Below, one piece after another: positions 6,146 through 9,627 of a stretch of DNA of 9,627 nt. Origin of the DNA: Planctomycetota bacterium (GTDB taxonomy: Bacteria > Planctomycetota > Planctomycetia > Pirellulales > Pirellulaceae). The stretch covers positions 1 to 9,627 of the forward strand of contig JAHWKS010000120.1 of assembly GCA_019347795.1 (NCBI GenBank). Reading direction: 5' to 3'. How positions within the stretch are numbered: position 1 is the first letter of the stretch; every line of letters begins with the position of its first letter. The notes under the pieces were generated by a model. That model did not search any database, was not told the DNA's origin, and saw only the letters and a program-made list of their open reading frames with translations. Made by a program: the position numbers and the translations under genes.

Positions 6146-8476
6146 CTATCGGGGTCGAGGCGAACCGTTGGAGAGCGGGCGATTGACGTCCGTGCGGCTG
6201 GCGCCGTTTGCCGACGGCTCCTCGGCGGACTCCTCCGTGTAATACTCCCCATAGCCTTGGCCGCCGTAGCCGTACCCGTAGCGGTTGTAGCCGTAGCGGT
6301 AGGCGCCGTACCGGTACTCGCCGTAGCCGTACCGGCCCACGCCGCCCACGCCGTTGACAACCGCGCCCAACACGTTGGCGCCTAGGCTGGACAGCATTTC
6401 GATGGATCGCACCGCATTGACGCGCACGTTCTTCTTGATGCGCAAGGTGAGCAAAACGCCGTCCACGCGCGGGGCGACCACGCCGGGATCGGTCACCGCC
6501 AGCATGGGCGGCGTGTCGACCAGGACGAAGTCGAACCGCTCGCGTAAGACGTCCAGCACCTCTTTTAACCGCGGCGAAGTGAGCAACTCCGAGGGATTGC
6601 TGGGGTTGGGGCCGCAAGCGAGTACGGAAAGGTTTTCCAGGGCCGTGCTCTGGATCGCCTCGTCCAAATCGGCCTCGCCATTGATGACGGAAGTCAAGCC
6701 GACATCGCGGGACAGACTAAACAGTTTGTGAATCTGGGGACGGCGGGCGTCCGCATCCACGACGATGACGCTGCGGCCGGACTGGGCGATGGAGACCGCC
6801 AAGTTGCCCGCGAGCGTGGTCTTCCCATCGCTGGGCGTGGGGCTGGTGATCTGGATCACCTTGTGCCCGGCTCCATGGGTGCTGAAATACAGCGCCGTGC
6901 GCACGGCCCGGAACGACTCGGCCAATTGTGACCGCGGCCGGTGCGCGGCGATCAAGATCGGCGCAAGCTGCTCGTGCGTCCGCCTCAGTTTCTTGGTGGC
7001 TATCAGCGGGATATGGCCGACGATCGGCTCTCCCAAGTAGCGTTCGATGTCCTCCGGGCTATAGAACGTCTTGTCCGCCATATCGACGAGGAGCGCCAAG
7101 AGGCAACCGGCGAGCAATCCTAGGGCCCCCGCGACCGCCATGGTCTTGGGCAGACTCGGCGCGACTTTCGCTCCCACGTTGGGTGGAGCAAGCACCTGCA
7201 CGTTGTATCCGCCGTAGTCCTTGACGAGGTTGATCTCCTCTAGCCGCTGAACGACGGCGTCAAACAGCCGCTGCGTGCGTTCGATCTCCTTCTGGAACGT
7301 GATCTCCTGGACTTCATGGACGGTAAGCGCCTTGGCGTCGCTTTGCTCCTGCGCGAACAGGTCGTTCATTTCCGCCATTTGCTCATCGTACACCTCCAGC
7401 TGTTCCCGCAGAGACTGCACGTAGACGGCGAGAAAATCAACCGGTTCGGCGGGCGATGCGCTCTGCGGCGCCTTTGCGGCGGCCGACGCTCGGCTGCGAT
7501 GAAAATTCCGAGTCAACTCCATTTTCTTGCGGACGGCGATCACCCGAGGATGGTCGGGTCCATACCGCTCGAGCAGCGCCTCTTCTTCAAGCCGCAAAGG
7601 AAACAGGTCCTGCTCAATCGTTCGCGCGGCGCTCGGCTCCGACGACGCGAAGGCGGCCTCTTTGGCTTCTTTGTCTTCGGTCTTGCCGACCATCAGCATC
7701 AAGGCTGCGCGGTTGTCGCCTCGAGCAAGCGCCGCCTCGATGGCCTGGAGATCTGCTCTAACCTGTGACTGCTTGAGCAAAAGACTTGATCGAGCGGCCT
7801 CGATTTGGGCGAGTCGCGTCCGGTGAATGTTGGTGCCTTGGCCGTCCTTCCACAGCAAGGGCGACTCCTGGCGAAACGTCCGATAGTGGTCCTCCTTTTC
7901 CGAAAGCTGCTTGAGCAGTTCGTCCTTCGCCTCGGTGATGAGCTGGACGGTCTCCTTGCCCACGTTCTGGTGCGTGTCCCCCAGGAAGCTGACGTAGGTG
8001 TCGATGACCGCGTTGACCACCGTGGCGCAATCCTCGGCGTTCGGGCCTTGAAAACGCAATCGGAGAACGTTGCCGTAGGCCTCGGCCGATAGTCCGGAGT
8101 GAACGGCGTCCGCCGGAGTGGGGGAGTTGCGAAACGAGGCCAACGAGGACAGATCTCCCTCCTGGACCGCGCGATCGAGAACGAGCCGGCTCTTGATAAG
8201 GATGGGCTGATCGCTGAGCGTGGTGTCATAACTGCCGGACGCGCGGATACCCCCGATCGGCAAGTCGGGAGTCGCCTTTTTCACCACATGGACCTGCGCC
8301 GACGATTCATAAACCGGGCGCTGTTGCGAGAAATAGAGGTAGCCCAGGGCGAGCCCCGCCACGAGGCCCACCAGGATCAGCCACTTACGCCTCCGCAGCA
8401 TGCCCAGTACGTCGAAGGCGGGCCCCTGAGGCGCCATCTCGACGGGTTCCTCGATCCATTCTGTCCGGTCATTCAT
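6146..8476 (-). CDS. Polysaccharide co-polymerase / bacterial tyrosine kinase (Wzc-like)
   Basis: A 776-residue inner-membrane protein combining chain-length control with an autophosphorylating tyrosine kinase (BY-kinase). A Wzz-type segment starts near residue 20, with TM1 at about 32-49 and a long extracytoplasmic region rich in predicted coiled coil (about 175-420), including ERYGPDHPRV (303-312) of the GNVR type. TM2 is at about 445-465, preceded by PSLPK. The cytoplasmic kinase follows: ESFRAVRTAL (520-529, oligomerisation motif), Walker A SPTPSDGKTT (545-554, Lys552), Walker A' VVDADARRP (572-580), NPSELL (627-632) and Walker B FVLVDTPP (650-657). A tail with 13 tyrosines (716-746) is the likely autophosphorylation site. 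GGAG lies 7 nt before the ATG. Such proteins govern length and export of exopolysaccharide, usually with an outer-membrane channel and a phosphatase, neither of which is in this window. All key motifs are intact. Confidence 0.95.
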   Translation of the reverse strand: MNDRTEWIEEPVEMAPQGPAFDVLGMLRRRKWLILVGLVAGLALGYLYFSQQRPVYESSAQVHVVKKATPDLPIGGIRASGSYDTTLSDQPILIKSRLVLDRAVQEGDLSSLASFRNSPTPADAVHSGLSAEAYGNVLRLRFQGPNAEDCATVVNAVIDTYVSFLGDTHQNVGKETVQLITEAKDELLKQLSEKEDHYRTFRQESPLLWKDGQGTNIHRTRLAQIEAARSSLLLKQSQVRADLQAIEAALARGDNRAALMLMVGKTEDKEAKEAAFASSEPSAARTIEQDLFPLRLEEEALLERYGPDHPRVIAVRKKMELTRNFHRSRASAAAKAPQSASPAEPVDFLAVYVQSLREQLEVYDEQMAEMNDLFAQEQSDAKALTVHEVQEITFQKEIERTQRLFDAVVQRLEEINLVKDYGGYNVQVLAPPNVGAKVAPSLPKTMAVAGALGLLAGCLLALLVDMADKTFYSPEDIERYLGEPIVGHIPLIATKKLRRTHEQLAPILIAAHRPRSQLAESFRAVRTALYFSTHGAGHKVIQITSPTPSDGKTTLAGNLAVSIAQSGRSVIVVDADARRPQIHKLFSLSRDVGLTSVINGEADLDEAIQSTALENLSVLACGPNPSNPSELLTSPRLKEVLDVLRERFDFVLVDTPPMLAVTDPGVVAPRVDGVLLTLRIKKNVRVNAVRSIEMLSSLGANVLGAVVNGVGGVGRYGYGEYRYGAYRYGYNRYGYGYGGQGYGEYYTEESAEEPSANGASRTDVNRPLSNGSPRPR
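6239..6331 (-). repeat. Degenerate tandem repeat coding the Tyr/Gly-rich kinase tail
   Basis: Codons for residues 716-746 of the kinase repeat an RYG(Y/A)xY theme about four times, with TACGGC and CGCTAC/CGGTAC as the recurring words. It codes 13 tyrosines in 31 residues. Repeats of this kind can expand or shrink by slippage, which would change the number of phosphorylatable tyrosines. Confidence 0.75.
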
Positions 8477-8483
8477 GATTTTA

Positions 8484-8487
8484 CTCC
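8484..8487 (-). promoter_or_regulatory. Ribosome-binding site of the kinase gene
   Basis: GGAG on the minus strand, 7 nt before the ATG at 8476. It supports this start for the Wzc-like kinase, and the downstream residues match the usual short cytoplasmic N terminus. Confidence 0.6.
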
Positions 8488-8713
8488 AGTCTCTTTCCTG
8501 GGAAATGATTACCCGCCGTTATTCGGTCCCCGCGATCGTCGCTTCCGCCGGTCGATTCCTTCGGTCGCTCGTCCCTGTTTTGCTCACCGCCTGAAGCGCG
8601 TTCGCGGATGAGGTATTGCGTTCACTGCATCTTCCGCGTCGTGCGATTCGTCCTGCTAAGCCCCGTCGCCGCTCTTTGGGGCCCCACAATCTCCCGAAGG
8701 ATGACGTGAAGAC

Positions 8714-8786
8714 GCCTGCGTTTTGAGAGGGCGGCGCCACAGAATTTCAGGCGACGCCATGACCGATGGTCTCCTTCAACGCAGGC
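8714..8786. repeat. Nested inverted repeat with three-way-junction folding potential
   Basis: GCCTGCGTT (8714-8722) and AACGCAGGC (8778-8786) form a perfect 9-bp outer stem. Inside it are an arm pairing GGCGGCGCC (8730-8738) with GGCGACGCC (8750-8758), 8 bp around one mismatch with an 11-nt loop, and a small hairpin GACC-GAT-GGTC (8761-8771). The layout is that of a structured RNA or of a small palindromic repeat element. It lies 238 nt before the kinase start codon. I do not recognise it as a known RNA family. Confidence 0.5.
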
Positions 8787-9229
8787 TGAAAAACTCTCTC
8801 ATCGATTCGACCACTCCCGACAAAACAAGCCGCTCGCGCGACGGAGGAAGCCGAAAGAACAAGTTCCTACCCCTGGAATTTCCCGTCGGACAGATCGTGC
8901 AGTTAGCCAATCTTCTCGCCGCTCGCTTGCGCGGCGTGGCCGCGCCTGACCGTCAACGAGCGTCGAGGCGCGAAGAGTTTGAATCTGATCCCCATTGGGA
9001 GGCTCGCCCGACAGTAGAGGCTTGTCGATTCTTCCGACGCCTTTCGGCCGCACCAAGAAAAGTCGTCGGCGTCGCGAATGGCGGCGCGCACTCGATGGGG
9101 CGGTAGGACTGGTGATAAGGTTCACGGAGCCAACACTCCCCCGTTTGCTGAGCGTAAACGAAGCTTACGGGAAACGCAAGAAGATCGTCGCTGTGAAACC
9201 GGCGTTTCTTGCAATTTGCGACCGCGCCT

Positions 9230-9574
9230 TCAGAGCGCCATCTCGCGCATCCAGATCTCCAGCCAAAAAAGCGCCCAGAGCTGGAACGAATGATCCTGCC
9301 CGCGCTCGCGGTGCGCGACGAGCAAGCGACGCACTTCTTCGGGCTGGAAGTAGTCGCGGGAGCGAGCCTGAGGAGAAAGCAGCGCGTCCTCCAGTTCTCG
9401 CCCCAGGTCTTGCCGAAGCCAGCGCGCTACGGGAACGCCAAACCCCATTTTCCGGCGTGTGAGCACTTCTTTCGGCAACAGTTCCTCACCGAGCTTTCGC
9501 GAGAGATACTTGTGCGTCCCCCCTCGCCGCTTGTAATGGCGTGGCAGTCGCGCGCAGTACTCCATGACGTGCTC
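9230..9574 (-). pseudogene. asnB: C-terminal remnant of glutamine-hydrolysing asparagine synthetase
   Basis: The 111-residue open frame from ATG 9565 matches the last part of AsnB-type synthetases: VMEYCARLPRHYKRRGG, then HKYLSRKLGEELLPKEVL, then the family hallmark RRKMGFGVPVARWLR (37-51), a DYFQPEEVRRLL block (71-82) and LWALFWLEIW (96-105). Full proteins are about 600 residues or more. The N-terminal glutaminase domain with its catalytic Cys2 and the SGGLDS ATP-pyrophosphatase loop are both absent. Homology reaches a few codons upstream of the ATG (E-H-V), where a TGA at 9577-9575 closes the frame. None of the three minus-strand frames beyond it resembles AsnB. The ATG is therefore a conserved internal Met, not a true start. 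AsnB-like amidotransferases are common in exopolysaccharide loci. The stub cannot be catalytic. Confidence 0.85.
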
Positions 9575-9627
9575 TCATGAAAAGTATGAACTAGGCTTGT
9601 TTTCTGCCTCGCTTTATATGCTGACTG
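9575..9627. other. AT-richer flank at the broken end of asnB
   Basis: The last 53 bases are about 40% G+C, clearly below the rest of the window, and begin where asnB similarity ends. This could be the edge of an inserted element or of a deletion, but no transposase or recognisable terminal repeat is visible in so short a piece. Confidence 0.35.

Larger units (their letters stand above)
8477..9229. other. 753-nt gene-free region upstream of the kinase
   Basis: No reading frame here resembles a known protein. The open frames on both strands are short, Arg-rich and lack ribosome-binding sites. The region contains the nested inverted repeat at 8714-8786, a 10-bp palindrome TGGGGCCCCA (8677-8686), a CC-TTCG-GG tetraloop-type hairpin on the minus strand near 8693-8702, and a looser 7-bp inverted repeat at 9035-9041/9068-9074. 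I could not pick out a convincing promoter. It may be a long 5' leader of the kinase operon, decayed gene remains, or both. Confidence 0.5.

Noticed and set aside
6046..6360. Upstream extension of the glycosyltransferase to ATG 6360
   Set aside because: The extension reads the Tyr-tail codons of the kinase in another frame, giving Thr/Ala-rich sequence. The family N terminus MRIAHIITR begins at 6045.
8519..8740. Minus-strand 73-codon frame before the kinase
   Set aside because: It overlaps the inverted repeat and hairpins, which already explain the sequence pattern, and it has no protein features. A small leader peptide cannot be excluded.
8855..8866. GAAC-AA-GTTC palindrome as a LexA-like operator
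   Set aside because: Its 2-nt spacer does not match the 4-nt spacer of the GAAC-N4-GTTC box, and there is no SOS gene nearby.
8723..9106. Plus-strand 127-codon frame in the gene-free region
   Set aside because: It starts inside the inverted-repeat element, runs against the operon, and its composition resembles random GC-rich translation.
8799..9125. Minus-strand 108-codon frame in the gene-free region
   Set aside because: It is Arg/Ser-rich with no ribosome-binding site and no motif I know; it is more likely non-coding or decayed sequence.

Overview
The window is one end of an exopolysaccharide / cell-surface glycan locus. Every supported gene is on the minus strand. The DNA is GC-rich. The mix of genes (a one-piece chain-length regulator plus tyrosine kinase with a Tyr/Gly-rich tail, a GT-B glycosyltransferase starting MRIAHIITR, tandem DUF218 proteins and a dTDP-rhamnose cassette) fits a planctomycete such as a member of the Pirellulales. 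That assignment rests on my recollection of protein style, with no phylogenetic marker in view, so confidence is moderate.

In the direction of transcription (high to low coordinates) the layout is as follows. (1) 9575-9627 is an AT-richer flank. (2) 9230-9574 is the C-terminal stub of a glutamine-hydrolysing asparagine synthetase, lacking both catalytic domains. (3) 8477-9229 has no credible gene but contains a strong nested inverted repeat at 8714-8786. (4) 8476-6146 is a 776-residue polysaccharide co-polymerase / BY-kinase. (5) A 100-nt spacer carries two perfect stem-loops. (6) 6045-5566 is a glycosyltransferase whose N-terminal ~50 residues are joined in frame to its C-terminal ~100, so the catalytic middle is missing. 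(7) 5540-4746 and 4797-4108 are two tandem, overlapping membrane-anchored DUF218 (YdcF/SanA-like) proteins. (8) 3811-4107 is a 297-nt spacer. (9) 3810-184 is a complete dTDP-L-rhamnose cassette in the order rfbA-rfbD-rfbB-rfbC. (10) 183-1 is the start of a second rfbB-like dehydratase, abutting rfbC directly and running off the window.

The rhamnose cassette is intact and tightly packed (gaps of 45, 13, 14 and 0 nt), so it should supply dTDP-L-rhamnose. The kinase would control polymer length and export, and the DUF218 proteins probably act at the membrane on the same envelope polymer. Two of the glycan-associated genes (asnB and the glycosyltransferase) look damaged while the kinase and rhamnose genes look intact, which suggests the locus has been remodelled. 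No CRISPR array, tRNA, rRNA, complete insertion sequence or convincing rho-independent terminator was found.
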